A model generated the notes under the pieces. The model had not been told where the DNA came from and made no database searches. It saw only the letters and a list, made by a program, of their open reading frames with translations. A stretch of DNA of 64,000 nt from Ignavibacteria bacterium (lineage in GTDB: Bacteria; Bacteroidota; Ignavibacteria; Kapaibacteriales; UBA2268). Within the stretch, counting starts at the first letter, position 1, and every line of letters begins with the position of its first letter. Below are positions 41,539 through 51,394 of the stretch, piece after piece. Both the position numbers and the translations under genes were made by a program. The stretch covers positions 62,001 to 126,000 of the forward strand of contig JAERMQ010000006.1 in NCBI GenBank assembly GCA_016844745.1, written 5' to 3'.

Positions 41539-44322
41539 TTATCTGATAAAAACAAATTTCTTTGTCTCGGTATTATTTCCGGCTTTTAATATGAGAAAAT
41601 AAGTTCCGGCACTTAGATAGTTAGAATCATAATTTATGGTATGATTTCCCGTTGACTGCAACTGATTATTGATAATTTTATCTAATTCAATTCCTAATGT
41701 ATTTGTAATCGTTAAGGATACAATTGCAGGTTCGGAAATTGAAAAATCAATAGTTGTTAATCCTGATGCAGGATTTGGATAGTTATTGATATTCAATGCT
41801 AAAGGTGTATCTTCAGTAACGGCAGAAGCTGCTTCAAAACCGCCGCTGAATACTCCATGCCCACACGTAGCAACGGCGACCATTCCATCTGACTCGCGCG
41901 TGTCTATCATATTTATAATGTTATTACCGATTGTATTCTCACCTTCTAAAGTCCAGACGGTTGCCATACCATTCAAAGATGTCGTCGAATATAAACCTGT
42001 GCTTGTGCCGGCGAGATAGACAATTCCATTACCAGAATGCATTATCGCGGCTGTACGAATTGAGGGGCCACTGCCTTTACCGTCAGGATATTCTTCCAGG
42101 TTACCGCCTATAGCAGTCCATGAATTTCCAGCATCGGATGTGTAGAATAAACTCTGAACGCTATAATTCGAAAATGCTACAATCGCTATATCGGCATTCT
42201 TACTATCAATAGCGATAGAACTTACATATCCAAGTTTAGGAAATCCCTTTCCTTCCCAGATTGGTTTTGGTACAGTGTAGTCAGAATTTGCCGAATCAAT
42301 CCGGAAGAGACGTCCATCGTTGGTGCCATAGTAAACACAGTTAACCGGAGTTTTTGCACATGTGATTGCGGTTATCATTGGAATGCGTACCACCGAATCA
42401 ATTGGTAATATTTTTGTGCGTTCGAGCTTTGTCCATCCCACGTTGGTAGCACCAGTTCCACCGAATGGAATCAAAGTAACGTCATCGTTTCTCCAAAGAA
42501 AGCTTCCTCCGCCAAAATACATCCTGCTATTATTATTCGGGTCAAGTGCGAATGGGTTAATCCAGACATACTGGGTTGAACCAATCGGGTCTATACGTGT
42601 TTCTTTTAATATTCCGCCTTTTTCATTAAGCACTTTACGATATGCGTGCCCGTATTGCCAGGATACATAATAAGAAGTCCTTCCCCCTGCAATAGCACAC
42701 GTGGCTCCATCGAATTGATGAAGTGTTGTCCATGGCTTATTTGGGTCAGGTGAATTTGAAAAGTTTGAGTTGTTATCCTGAATACCACCAATAATAGTCA
42801 AATCACCCGGGCTTGAGTGGTCAATAGCTACTGTGTAAAATTGTGCAGTCAGATAGTTGTTGTTCAGGGATTTCCATACCGGTGATGGGTAAAGGTTATT
42901 GTCGGTTTGGAACAATCCCCCATCGCAACCCAATATCATCGAAGCCGGATTCGAAGGAAAATATGCAAGAGCAAAATGGTCCACGTGAGGTGTGGATAAA
43001 GAATTAGTATTATTTGATGTTGCAAAGCCATCAGTTGACCTGAAAGATAGGACTCCTCCCATAAATACTGTGTTTTCATCATCGGGTTTAACACTTAAGA
43101 CCCAGGTCATCATAGGATTCGCGGAACGCTCTTCGAAGGTTCCGCTGCTTCCTGAGCCATCGCCGGAACCATAACTGTATTTCCAAAGTGTGCCTGTTAT
43201 TACTGAATTCTGGAGGTAATCAAGTGCAAAGTACACTACATTTTCGTTCGATGGAGCAATTGCTATCAGTGATAAAAAGAATGTACGGCGCCATTCAGGT
43301 GGGCTGATATTAACCCAATTCATACCATCAACAGAACGATAAATTCCCCCTTCGGTACTTTGTGATGGAATTGAGTCGCCTCGCAATCCTTTCCAGCTAA
43401 GATTCGAACAAATTACTGCATAGACGATACCCTTAGAGGTTACTGCAACGTCGGTGGGTGCTGAGCCTTCAGGAAAATTTCCGAGGACCATCTTCCATGT
43501 GCTACCCCCGTCGGACGAGCGCTCAATTCCGCCAGGGACAGCGGCATAGACAACATCTTGCAATATATTAGACTTATCAGTAGCGATACGGAATACAAAG
43601 TTGAACGGTTGTATTAATGAACCGACAGTATCAGTTTTTGTGGAAGCAAGAACAGTCCATGTTAAACCATTATCAATAGATTTGAAAATTCCATTTCCAA
43701 AGTATTCTCCCCATTTATGGGCAGCCTCACTCTTTCCGAGCGGGTAGCCACCGGTATTACCACCGGACGTCGGCTCATAACCAAACTCCCCTGTTCCATA
43801 GTACCAGGTATTCGTTTTGCCTTGGCGTTTATCCTGAACAAGGCAGCTTGTACTCGGTAGTATTGATAAGGGGGTTGTTCTTAACCACGAAACACCCCTA
43901 TCGCTCGAGCGCCACATTCCACCGGTTGTTCCTCCGGCAAGAATAATATTTTCATTTGCGACATCAATCCCAAGAGCGCGAGTCCTGGCACCGATATTTG
44001 CAGGTCCGCGCGAAACCCAATCCACGCTTTTGGTAGTTGAACCTTCTTTTTTAAACATATAGTTTGATTGAGATTGAATTTTGTTTGCGAACTGTAGTTC
44101 ACGAATGCGAATATTAGCAGGAATGATACCAACAGTTGGGTCGGCTAATCGCATCTGTTCATATTCGGCACGCTCTTCTCTCGCCTCGACCTCGTTTTCC
44201 TCCTGTATAAATTCCTGATTAGCGGATTGTTCATTGGGTTGGGCTGAAGAATTACCTGTAATGACAAAGAGGATAAATAGTACAGCGCTAATTATCATCA
44301 AAAAATTAATTAGTTTTTTCAT
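41539..44322 (-). CDS. VPS10/BNR-type beta-propeller surface protein with T9SS sorting domain
   Basis: 927 aa. Signal peptide 'KKLINFLMIISAVLFILFVITGNSSAQ', then a charged segment to ~60 ('EENEVEAREERAEYEQMRLA') that may be a propeptide. The propeller region (~100-830) has Asp-box motifs: 'SSDRGVSW', 'SIDNGLTW', 'SSDGGSTW', 'TSDAGNSW'. Also 'GPANIGARTRALGIDVANEN', typical of Bacteroidota propellers of this type. The sorting domain is 'NINNYPNPASGLTTIDFSI' to 'AGNNTETKKFVFIR'. Likely surface-exposed, ligand unknown. Confidence 0.88.
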   Translation of the reverse strand: MKKLINFLMIISAVLFILFVITGNSSAQPNEQSANQEFIQEENEVEAREERAEYEQMRLADPTVGIIPANIRIRELQFANKIQSQSNYMFKKEGSTTKSVDWVSRGPANIGARTRALGIDVANENIILAGGTTGGMWRSSDRGVSWLRTTPLSILPSTSCLVQDKRQGKTNTWYYGTGEFGYEPTSGGNTGGYPLGKSEAAHKWGEYFGNGIFKSIDNGLTWTVLASTKTDTVGSLIQPFNFVFRIATDKSNILQDVVYAAVPGGIERSSDGGSTWKMVLGNFPEGSAPTDVAVTSKGIVYAVICSNLSWKGLRGDSIPSQSTEGGIYRSVDGMNWVNISPPEWRRTFFLSLIAIAPSNENVVYFALDYLQNSVITGTLWKYSYGSGDGSGSSGTFEERSANPMMTWVLSVKPDDENTVFMGGVLSFRSTDGFATSNNTNSLSTPHVDHFALAYFPSNPASMILGCDGGLFQTDNNLYPSPVWKSLNNNYLTAQFYTVAIDHSSPGDLTIIGGIQDNNSNFSNSPDPNKPWTTLHQFDGATCAIAGGRTSYYVSWQYGHAYRKVLNEKGGILKETRIDPIGSTQYVWINPFALDPNNNSRMYFGGGSFLWRNDDVTLIPFGGTGATNVGWTKLERTKILPIDSVVRIPMITAITCAKTPVNCVYYGTNDGRLFRIDSANSDYTVPKPIWEGKGFPKLGYVSSIAIDSKNADIAIVAFSNYSVQSLFYTSDAGNSWTAIGGNLEEYPDGKGSGPSIRTAAIMHSGNGIVYLAGTSTGLYSTTSLNGMATVWTLEGENTIGNNIINMIDTRESDGMVAVATCGHGVFSGGFEAASAVTEDTPLALNINNYPNPASGLTTIDFSISEPAIVSLTITNTLGIELDKIINNQLQSTGNHTINYDSNYLSAGTYFLILKAGNNTETKKFVFIR

Positions 44323-44360
44323 GTTTTTAATATTAATAAAAATGTAAAAATTTACTTATT

Positions 44361-44425
44361 CAACTTTGCGTTCTCTGCGAACTTTGCGAGAAAAAAGAAA
44401 TTTCTCGCAAAGTTCGCAAAGTTCG
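44361..44425. repeat. CTTTGCG inverted repeat, copy 3
   Basis: TTTGCGTTCTCTGCGAACTT / AAGTTCGCAAAG type arms around TCTCGCAAAG. Flank TTTACTTATTCAACTTTGCG is shared with copy 4 at 48224-48287. Confidence 0.75.
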
Positions 44426-44436
44426 AAGAGGTTATC

Positions 44437-46845
44437 TTATTTCAAGACTGACATTTTTCTGCAAAGTGTTTGTTGCCCGGCAACTAACCGATAAAAATAA
44501 ATTCCGTCAGGAAGTTCTTTTGCATCAAACATTACATTAAAATATCCGGCTTTTTTGAAACCGTTTACTAATTCAGCTACCTTTTGACCCATAATATCAA
44601 CAACATCAAGTACAACAACTGCATCTACAATTAATGTATAATTGATGATTGTTGTCGGATTAAACGGGTTGGGATAGTTTTGAGAAAGCTGGTTTTCATA
44701 GTGTAATGGAATATCAAAGGCTGAAATTTTAGGCGTTATGTACCATAAACAATCACCTAAGAAATCTCCATGGTCAAGATGTGTTTGAAGTGCATTAACA
44801 CTTATGCAAATAGTATGTCCGTTATGACAAACATTAACTTTGTTATTTGCACAACCAGGATTACGAACAGTGACAGAGAAATTGCAAGAAACAGAATTCC
44901 CCGAGGCATCGGTTACAGTATATGTAATATTTGTTACACCTATCGGGAAGTTAGAACCGGAGGCTAATCCGGAAGTCATCGCGGTAACGGCTCCACCACA
45001 ATTATCCTGACCAACCGGAGCAGTATAATTCACAACAGCGCCCGATAATGAAGTCGGATTTGCTGTAATGTTCGATGGGCAAACTATTGTAGGTAATTCA
45101 TTGTCAATAACAGTCACATCAAATGAACATGATGCCGAACCTGCGCTGTTGGTAGCGGTGCAAGTAACTGTTGTCGAACCTACCGGAAAGGAGCTTCCCG
45201 ATACATGCGAGAAGGTAACTGCCGGAGCAGGTTCTCCGGTTGTAGTAACTGTAAAGTTTACTAATGCTGCGCATTGGCCCGGGGAATTGCTTACAACTAT
45301 ATTATTCGGACAGGTTATGGTAGGAGGAACGTTTACAATATCCTGAAGTTTGGCAACAAAAATATCATATCCTCTAACCGCATTAATTGTTAAGCTGCCG
45401 AAATCCGTTAATCCCTGGAAATTACCTGCTATGTATATGCCGTCATTTCCATCAAGGCTTATACCCCAAGGGTAAGGATCCCCACCGTTTGTTGGACCTG
45501 TGGCTAATGCCCATAAACATGTTCCACTTGCATCGAACTTGGATAAATAAGTCTGACCATAATTATTAGGCAGGGATTGAGTACCAAAAGTAACTTCTCC
45601 CATATAATGCCCGGCTATAATGCAATCACCGTTTCCTTTTGCTTTTATAGAATAACTTCCTGTAATAGATGAAGTTCCGGCGGCATGAGATTGCTTTGCC
45701 CATTGAACTATCCCATTATTATTAAATTTAGCAATAAATGCTTCACCATTTAATGGGTGGGAACCGGAAAGAACATTAGAACCAAATGTCAATTTGTTAG
45801 AGAAAGCCCCTGTTACGATAACATTCCCTTGTAAATCGGTGCAAATTCCAAAACCATAAGAATGTGCATTAGTTCCTCCATAATGCTTAACCCAATCAAG
45901 AATGCCGGATGCTGTTACTCTGGCTATATAAACGTCTCTATCACCAATACTGGTCAATGTTCCGGTTGAGAAGTTTTCCGTACCCTGTAAATAACCCGAA
46001 ACAAAGCTGTTCCCCTGAAGGTCAATGTCAATGCACATTCCGTCGGCAGCACCATAAATTCCGATTTTAGTAGCCCACATTGCATTGCCTGCAGGGTCAT
46101 ATTTAACAACATATGCTCCGGTACCTAAAACTGAGTATGCATCGAATGAATAAATTCCTCCACCTAAATATCCGGTAATAAAGCTGTAACCGGATGCATC
46201 GGTTGCGATACCTTTTGCATAATTGTTAACCATGTTCCACCTTGGGTCATTAATTGGTTTTTTTGCCCAAAGTACAACACCATTTGCATCATATTTAGCT
46301 GTAAAGATTTCCCTCGCACCCGTACCTGTCAGGCTGATAGTAGGACTAAAAGCTGCATTACTTCCATCAGAACCATGAAAAGTTCCGGTTACATAACAAT
46401 TTCCTAGAGCATCAACATCGATACCAACTCCCTGGTCTCCGTATATATCCGGGTCATCGCCACCTGCGTTCCTTACCCAAAGGCAATTTCCGTTAATGTC
46501 ATATTTAGCGACAAAAATATCAGGAGAGACTGTGGCTGTGACTGTATATAGTCCGAAGGCAGCAGTGCCGTTGAAACTACCGGTTATAAAACTATTTCCA
46601 TTAGCATCTGTGGCTATGGTATTTCCATTATTAATACCGGCATAATCCCATCCGGTGCCGCCTGCCGACGCTGCCCATAGCCAGGTTGGATTTTGTGCCG
46701 GGCTACTCATCGTTAGACCAAAGAAAATAATCATCATACTTATGGCAAAGCTGACATTGAGGCGCCAACTTGTTTTAATGATTTGATTCGTGTTGTGAAT
46801 TAGTGAATCCATATCCTGATTCGATTTGTCGAGAAAAAAATTCAT
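44437..46845 (-). CDS. SBBP-repeat and HYR-domain surface protein with T9SS sorting domain
   Basis: 802 aa. Long n-region then a hydrophobic export signal at ~30-50 ('VSFAISMMIIFFGLTMSSPA'). Residues ~50-500 are SBBP-type repeats: 'GIDVDALGNCYVTGTFHG', 'GIATDASGYSFITGYLGG', 'GICTDLQGNVIVTGAFSN', 'FIAKFNNNGIVQWAKQ'. Two HYR domains follow at ~505-670 ('PTITCPNNIVVSNSPGQCAA', 'PTIVCPSNITANPTSLSGA'). The end is 'SQNYPNPFNPTTIINYTLI' to 'GQQTLCRKMSVLK'. Modular adhesin-like protein. Confidence 0.88.
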   Translation of the reverse strand: MNFFLDKSNQDMDSLIHNTNQIIKTSWRLNVSFAISMMIIFFGLTMSSPAQNPTWLWAASAGGTGWDYAGINNGNTIATDANGNSFITGSFNGTAAFGLYTVTATVSPDIFVAKYDINGNCLWVRNAGGDDPDIYGDQGVGIDVDALGNCYVTGTFHGSDGSNAAFSPTISLTGTGAREIFTAKYDANGVVLWAKKPINDPRWNMVNNYAKGIATDASGYSFITGYLGGGIYSFDAYSVLGTGAYVVKYDPAGNAMWATKIGIYGAADGMCIDIDLQGNSFVSGYLQGTENFSTGTLTSIGDRDVYIARVTASGILDWVKHYGGTNAHSYGFGICTDLQGNVIVTGAFSNKLTFGSNVLSGSHPLNGEAFIAKFNNNGIVQWAKQSHAAGTSSITGSYSIKAKGNGDCIIAGHYMGEVTFGTQSLPNNYGQTYLSKFDASGTCLWALATGPTNGGDPYPWGISLDGNDGIYIAGNFQGLTDFGSLTINAVRGYDIFVAKLQDIVNVPPTITCPNNIVVSNSPGQCAALVNFTVTTTGEPAPAVTFSHVSGSSFPVGSTTVTCTATNSAGSASCSFDVTVIDNELPTIVCPSNITANPTSLSGAVVNYTAPVGQDNCGGAVTAMTSGLASGSNFPIGVTNITYTVTDASGNSVSCNFSVTVRNPGCANNKVNVCHNGHTICISVNALQTHLDHGDFLGDCLWYITPKISAFDIPLHYENQLSQNYPNPFNPTTIINYTLIVDAVVVLDVVDIMGQKVAELVNGFKKAGYFNVMFDAKELPDGIYFYRLVAGQQTLCRKMSVLK

Positions 46846-46902
46846 ATAAGAACTCCAAAAAAAATTAAAAATAAAATTACTTAATTATCGAAAATGTAAT
46901 TA

Positions 46903-46935
46903 ACTCATCCTATGACTGCCAGTCATCGGATGAGT
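46903..46935. terminator. ACTCATCC hairpin
   Basis: ACTCATCCTATGACT and AGTCATCGGATGAGT pair with one mismatch, 3-nt loop. Located 6 nt after (minus sense) the stop of the 414-aa gene at 46942. Same family as 41500-41532. Confidence 0.55.
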
Positions 46936-46941
46936 ATGTAT

Positions 46942-48186
46942 TTATCGTATAACCACAAATTTCTTTGTTTCGGAAATATTTCCTGTTATAATTTTTAGGA
47001 AATAAATACCTGGTGTAAGGTTAGCTACATCATAATTCAAACTATATTTGCCGGGTTCTAATATTTGACTATCGTTAAGGTTTGCCGTTTCCATTCCCAA
47101 TGAATTAATAATACTAAGCGATACCGCTCCCGGCTCTGTTACTGTATAATTTATTGTAGTTAAACCCGAGGTTGGATTAGGAGAAACTATAGTGCTTGAA
47201 TTAACAACAGGTGTTTCGCTTATTTCGGTTACTTGGCTTAATGGAGCTATCCACAAACCATCACCAAAAGTACCGGAAAAAATATTTGTCCCAATAATAG
47301 CCAATGACACAATAGAGGAAGTAGTAAAATTTTTACTGACCTTCATCCAATTTTTACCTTTGTTACTTGAGAAAAAGACACTACCTGTTTCTGTACCGGC
47401 AAATATGTAAGAGCCACTTGTGGTTAATGAGTATATGGATAAGTCAGTCAAACCGGCACTAACTTTGGTCCAATTTCCTCCTTTGTCGGTTGATAAAAAC
47501 ACACCTGTTGATGTACCTGCAAAAATGTCTGTCCCGTTAGTTGCAAGAGCTCTTATACCTTTATCGGTTAAACCGTTATTGGCTGCTGTCCAATTAGCTC
47601 CATTGTCTGTTGACAAAAATAATCCTATATTACTCTCTGTATAGTAATCACCTAAGAATATGTAGTTCTCTACGATTATTATGTCTGATATATAAATTGA
47701 AGAGGGCAAGCCATTACTTGATTTTGTCCAATTGCTTCCATTATTACTTGTTAGCCAAAGTCCTCCGCTGCATCCAAGAAAGACATTGTTCCCACTTGAT
47801 GCAAACGTATTGACAGCTGTATTGGGGCTCGACGGGATTCCTCCGTTATTGATTGCAGTCCAGTTACTACCATTATCAGTAGAAAGAAATGCTCCTCCTC
47901 CATAAGTTCCGGCAAAGATGCTATTTCCATCAACAAACACCGAATATAACTTGAGAACAGTCATTCCATTATTCCGGTAATTCCAGGTTATTCCGGAATC
48001 CGTTGAGAGCAGCACACCAACTCCAAATGTTCCAGCATAAATATTTGTCCCGTTTTGGGTTAAAGACATTATGTTCTTACTGCCGAATACAGTTCCAGTA
48101 TTTGACTTTGTCCAATTGGCATGAGAATTATTTACGCTTAAAAAAACAGCGCAAAAAGCGAACAAAATTGTATAGAATGTTTTCAT
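46942..48186 (-). CDS. BNR-type beta-propeller protein with T9SS sorting domain
   Basis: 414 aa from ATG 48186, with GGAG 9 nt upstream; the track TTG lies in that ribosome site. Signal peptide 'KTFYTILFAFCAVFLSVNNSHA'. Eight or so repeats of the form 'GTFGVGVLLSTDSGITW', 'GGAFLSTDNGSNWTAI', 'STDNGANWTAANNG' and 'STDKGGNWTKV' make the propeller. Sorting domain 'STIVSPNPTSGLTTINYTV' to 'ISETKKFVVIR'. Closely similar in the tail to the next gene. Surface protein of unknown ligand. Confidence 0.87.
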   Translation of the reverse strand: MKTFYTILFAFCAVFLSVNNSHANWTKSNTGTVFGSKNIMSLTQNGTNIYAGTFGVGVLLSTDSGITWNYRNNGMTVLKLYSVFVDGNSIFAGTYGGGAFLSTDNGSNWTAINNGGIPSSPNTAVNTFASSGNNVFLGCSGGLWLTSNNGSNWTKSSNGLPSSIYISDIIIVENYIFLGDYYTESNIGLFLSTDNGANWTAANNGLTDKGIRALATNGTDIFAGTSTGVFLSTDKGGNWTKVSAGLTDLSIYSLTTSGSYIFAGTETGSVFFSSNKGKNWMKVSKNFTTSSIVSLAIIGTNIFSGTFGDGLWIAPLSQVTEISETPVVNSSTIVSPNPTSGLTTINYTVTEPGAVSLSIINSLGMETANLNDSQILEPGKYSLNYDVANLTPGIYFLKIITGNISETKKFVVIR

Positions 48187-48223
48187 TAAAAACTCCAAAA
48201 AAATGATATAAAATTTACTTATT

Positions 48224-48287
48224 CAACTTTGCGTTCTCTGCGAGCTTTGCGAGAAAAAAAAATAGTTTCTCGCAAAGCTCGCAAAGG
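48224..48287. repeat. CTTTGCG inverted repeat, copy 4
   Basis: TTTGCGTTCTCTGCGAGCTT / AAGCTCGCAAAG arms, ending at the stop codon of the gene at 48288. Nearly the same as 44361-44425. Confidence 0.75.
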
Positions 48288-49778
48288 TTATCTGATAACT
48301 ACAAATTTCTTTGTTTCGGTATCATTTCCGGCTTTGATTTTCAGGAAATATACTCCGGGAGTGAGATTGCCGGTATCATAATTTATGGAATGATTTCCCT
48401 GTTCCGGTATTTGAGCATTATTAATCATTTCAGATTCGATACCTAATGAATTAATAATTGATATTGAAGTAGTTCCCGGCTCTTTTACAGAATAATCAAT
48501 TCTGATTTGACCGGATGACGGATTTGGAGAACAATTTATGGAAAATGAAGTATTGTATGTTTCTTCGATTACCTGAGATGTTCCTTTGTATGTAACTTCG
48601 ATTTTGTATCCGTTATAACCATCGAATGTGTGTTTTTTTGAGTCCTGAAATGAAAAATCATTATCTACATTATTCCATTGTTCATCTGTCCATTCATCGT
48701 ATTGTTTTGTAATTAAATTTCCATCAACATTATAAGAATAAATTGTTCGCTTAGAATTTACCCATAAACCATCCAAAAAAACTTCGTAATAATCTGTCAG
48801 TATATTTCCATTTTTGTCATAGCTGAAGTTTTCACGAGAAGAATTCTTCCATTGTCCGTTTTGCCAACTTTCATTTAAATTTGTAAGGATTTTTCCGATT
48901 GAGTTATATGTATAAGTTGTTCGAGAATTATCTACCCATTTCCCGGTACTATCCAAAATTTTAATCATATTTGTAAGATTATTACCGTTCAAGTCATAAG
49001 TATATGTCCCTAAACTAGAATTTAACAATTTCCCTGTAGTATCCCAATCTTCATGCAAATAAGTAAGATAATTCCCATTTAAGTTATAATTGATTGTATT
49101 TTTGTAATATTTTAACCATTGCCCATTTACCCAACTTTCTAACAAATATTTAATCCTATTTCCTATATCATTATAGGTGGATGTCCAAAGAAATATATTT
49201 GCCCATTGCCCATTTTTTACTCGTTCAACTAAATAGTCTAACTGATTTCCTTTTGAATCGTAAGTGTAAGTATTTCGTGAAGTACCCACCCAAAGGCTGG
49301 TTTGCCATGTTTCATTTAATAAAGTAAGCATTTTCCCGTTTGCATCATAGGTATTTGTTTGCTGACCTGAATTCACCCATAGCCCGGTTTTCCATTGTTG
49401 TGATAACCAAGTCAACATATTTCCATTTGTGTTATATGTTTTAGTATATCTACCAATATTCACCCAAATTCCGTTTTGCCAGGTTTCGGATAAATAATTA
49501 AGATTATTTCCTTTTGAGTCATAAGTCCAGGTATATCTGTAAAGATTCATCCATTGCCCGTTTGACCATTGTTCAATGAATCTTGTGATAATGTTTCCAT
49601 CAATGTCGTGTGTATATGTATTCTTCCTGTCATTTCCGGTCGATGAATTTACCCTGACGCTTTCAACAATTTCTTCGTTGTTGAGGATTGTTTCTTTCCC
49701 TTTCAGATTCCTATTATTCTGGGAAAAAGCTGTCATAAAAGACAGGGATAAGAATAATAGAATGTACAATGATTTCAT
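48288..49778 (-). CDS. Tandem 'YD-like' repeat surface protein with T9SS sorting domain
   Basis: 496 aa from ATG 49778 (GGAG upstream, as in the neighbour). Signal peptide 'KSLYILLFLSLSFMTAFSQ'. Residues ~55-385 are about ten repeats of ~32-34 residues with the core 'TYTYDSKGNNLNYLSETWQN' then 'G.W.N': Y-x-Y-D/N-x-x-G-N followed by W-Q/x-N-G-x-W. This resembles YD/Rhs-like or MORN-like beta repeats seen in Bacteroidota surface proteins, but no C-terminal toxin follows. The end is a sorting domain ('SINCSPNPSSGQIRIDYSV' to 'TETKKFVVIR'). Confidence 0.82.
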   Translation of the reverse strand: MKSLYILLFLSLSFMTAFSQNNRNLKGKETILNNEEIVESVRVNSSTGNDRKNTYTHDIDGNIITRFIEQWSNGQWMNLYRYTWTYDSKGNNLNYLSETWQNGIWVNIGRYTKTYNTNGNMLTWLSQQWKTGLWVNSGQQTNTYDANGKMLTLLNETWQTSLWVGTSRNTYTYDSKGNQLDYLVERVKNGQWANIFLWTSTYNDIGNRIKYLLESWVNGQWLKYYKNTINYNLNGNYLTYLHEDWDTTGKLLNSSLGTYTYDLNGNNLTNMIKILDSTGKWVDNSRTTYTYNSIGKILTNLNESWQNGQWKNSSRENFSYDKNGNILTDYYEVFLDGLWVNSKRTIYSYNVDGNLITKQYDEWTDEQWNNVDNDFSFQDSKKHTFDGYNGYKIEVTYKGTSQVIEETYNTSFSINCSPNPSSGQIRIDYSVKEPGTTSISIINSLGIESEMINNAQIPEQGNHSINYDTGNLTPGVYFLKIKAGNDTETKKFVVIR

Positions 49779-50284
49779 AAAAAACTCCAAAAAAATAAAA
49801 AAAATTAATTACAAAAATCCCTGTCAAATAGAATCATTTTATCTGATTTAATAGAAAGATATAATCGCTGCCATACTTATCTTTCAATCTTTTCTTGGTT
49901 TTTAACGGCTTATCAGCAATACATAAACAGGAATTGTTATTTATTTGCAACAGCAATCTACACAAAAAATAATTAAATGCAAAAATTATTTTGCTTTATT
50001 AAAATAATTATTATTTATAACCTTTTAATTTATTTGAATAGTATAAAATGTAAGTTAGGATAAACTAAATGTTTGAAGAAATTATGAGGTGCTGGAAATG
50101 AATCAACTCATCCGATGACTGGCAGTAATACTATGAGATTTTAGATGTCCAACATCTGCCAGATGTTGGACATCTTTTTCAATTCCATTTTAATTCAGAC
50201 TCTGTAAAGAAACAATCAGGGATGATTGTTCTACTAATTTCAATTATTAGTAGTTCAATCATCCCTGATTGAATTTGACAAAGT
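49779..50284. repeat. Intergenic region of 506 bp with hairpins
   Basis: No gene seen. AT-rich to ~50100. Then a decayed ACTCATCCGATGACT hairpin (50106-50140), a strong AGATGTCCAACATCTGCC.. hairpin (50143-50175) followed by TTTT, and a 26-bp imperfect hairpin with arms CAATCAGGGATGATTG (50213-50271). The last ends 14 nt from the aminotransferase stop and could end that transcript. Confidence 0.75.
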
Positions 50285-51394
50285 CTATATAGCTGAACAA
50301 ATCAATTCAATTTCATCATCCGTCAGGTAAGGATGCATCGGAAGACTGAAAATTCGCCCACCAATATTTTCTGAAATTGGGAAATCACCTTTTTTATAGC
50401 CGAGTTCTTTAAATGCTGTCTGCAAATGCAAAGGCTTTGGATAATAAATTGCAGTCGGTATGCCACTCGCACTTAATTTGGCAATAGTAGCGTTGCGTGC
50501 TTCGGCGCTTTTCTCCAAAACGGAATATTGCGCCCAAGCAGAAATATATTTCTCCGGTATGAAAGGTACAACGACTTTATCTCTCAATAATTCCGAATAT
50601 TTCGCAGCTACTCTATTTCTTTTTGTAATTTCTTCTTCGAAAATCGTCATCTTAGCAAGCAATACTGCCGCTTGAATGGAATCGAGCCTGCCGTTGATAC
50701 CTATGCGTACATTTTCATATTTATCCGTACCCTGCCCATGAATGCGGATGGAGACAAGTTTTTCGTAAAGTGCATCATCATTGGTAAAAACTGCTCCGCC
50801 ATCGCCATAGCAGCCAAGCGGCTTTGCCGGGAAGAATGATGTTGCGCCGCAATCCCCAAAGCTGCCGGAACGACGCCCATTAAGCGATGCACCAAAGCTT
50901 TGTGCTGCATCTTCTAATAAACGTAAATCGTATTTGTGGGCTATATCATCGAGCGAATTCCAATCGGCGCAGAGTCCGAATAGATTTACAGGTATAATAG
51001 CTGCAGGATTTAACTTGCCTTCGTTTTTAGTGGCAATAATTGCTTCTTCCAGCTTAGCGAAATCGATATTATAAGTTCTTTCATCAATATCGACAAAAAC
51101 TGGTGTGGCTCCCACCAAAGATATTACTTCGGCAGTAGCAAAAAATGTAAATGGTGTTGTGAAAACAGCATCGCCGGGTCCGATACCCCAAGCCATTAAC
51201 GGCATAAGAAGTGCATCTGTTCCTGAAGAGCAGACAATACAGTGCTTGGTGCCGGCGAAATCAGCTAATTTCTTCTCAAGAGCAGCTATCTCAGGTCCCA
51301 TTATGTATTTGCCATGTTCCAGAACGGCTGCTATACCGCTATCCACGGATGTTTTGATTAATTCATACTGACGCTTCAAATCGATAAATTGCAT
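50285..51394 (-). CDS. DegT/DnrJ/EryC1/StrS family sugar aminotransferase
   Basis: 369 aa. PLP-dependent transamination of a nucleotide-linked keto sugar in surface polysaccharide synthesis. 'FIDLKRQYELIKTSVDSGI', 'GKYIMGPEIAALEKKLADFAG', 'CSSGTDALLMPL', 'PFTFFATAEVISLVGATPVF', 'LLEDAAQSFGAS' and the PLP lysine motif 'SFFPAKPLGCYGDGGA' are all present. 'IGINGRLDSIQAAVLLAKM' closes the domain. Looks most like the WbpE/PglE-type subgroup, but the substrate is not settled. No other sugar genes are adjacent; ugd lies 4 kb upstream. Confidence 0.92.
   Translation of the reverse strand: MQFIDLKRQYELIKTSVDSGIAAVLEHGKYIMGPEIAALEKKLADFAGTKHCIVCSSGTDALLMPLMAWGIGPGDAVFTTPFTFFATAEVISLVGATPVFVDIDERTYNIDFAKLEEAIIATKNEGKLNPAAIIPVNLFGLCADWNSLDDIAHKYDLRLLEDAAQSFGASLNGRRSGSFGDCGATSFFPAKPLGCYGDGGAVFTNDDALYEKLVSIRIHGQGTDKYENVRIGINGRLDSIQAAVLLAKMTIFEEEITKRNRVAAKYSELLRDKVVVPFIPEKYISAWAQYSVLEKSAEARNATIAKLSASGIPTAIYYPKPLHLQTAFKELGYKKGDFPISENIGGRIFSLPMHPYLTDDEIELICSAI

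Noticed and set aside
45068-45346. 92-aa plus-strand ORF opposite the HYR domains
   Set aside because: Antisense shadow of the HYR-coding region; its Val/Thr-rich reading follows from the repeated HYR codons.
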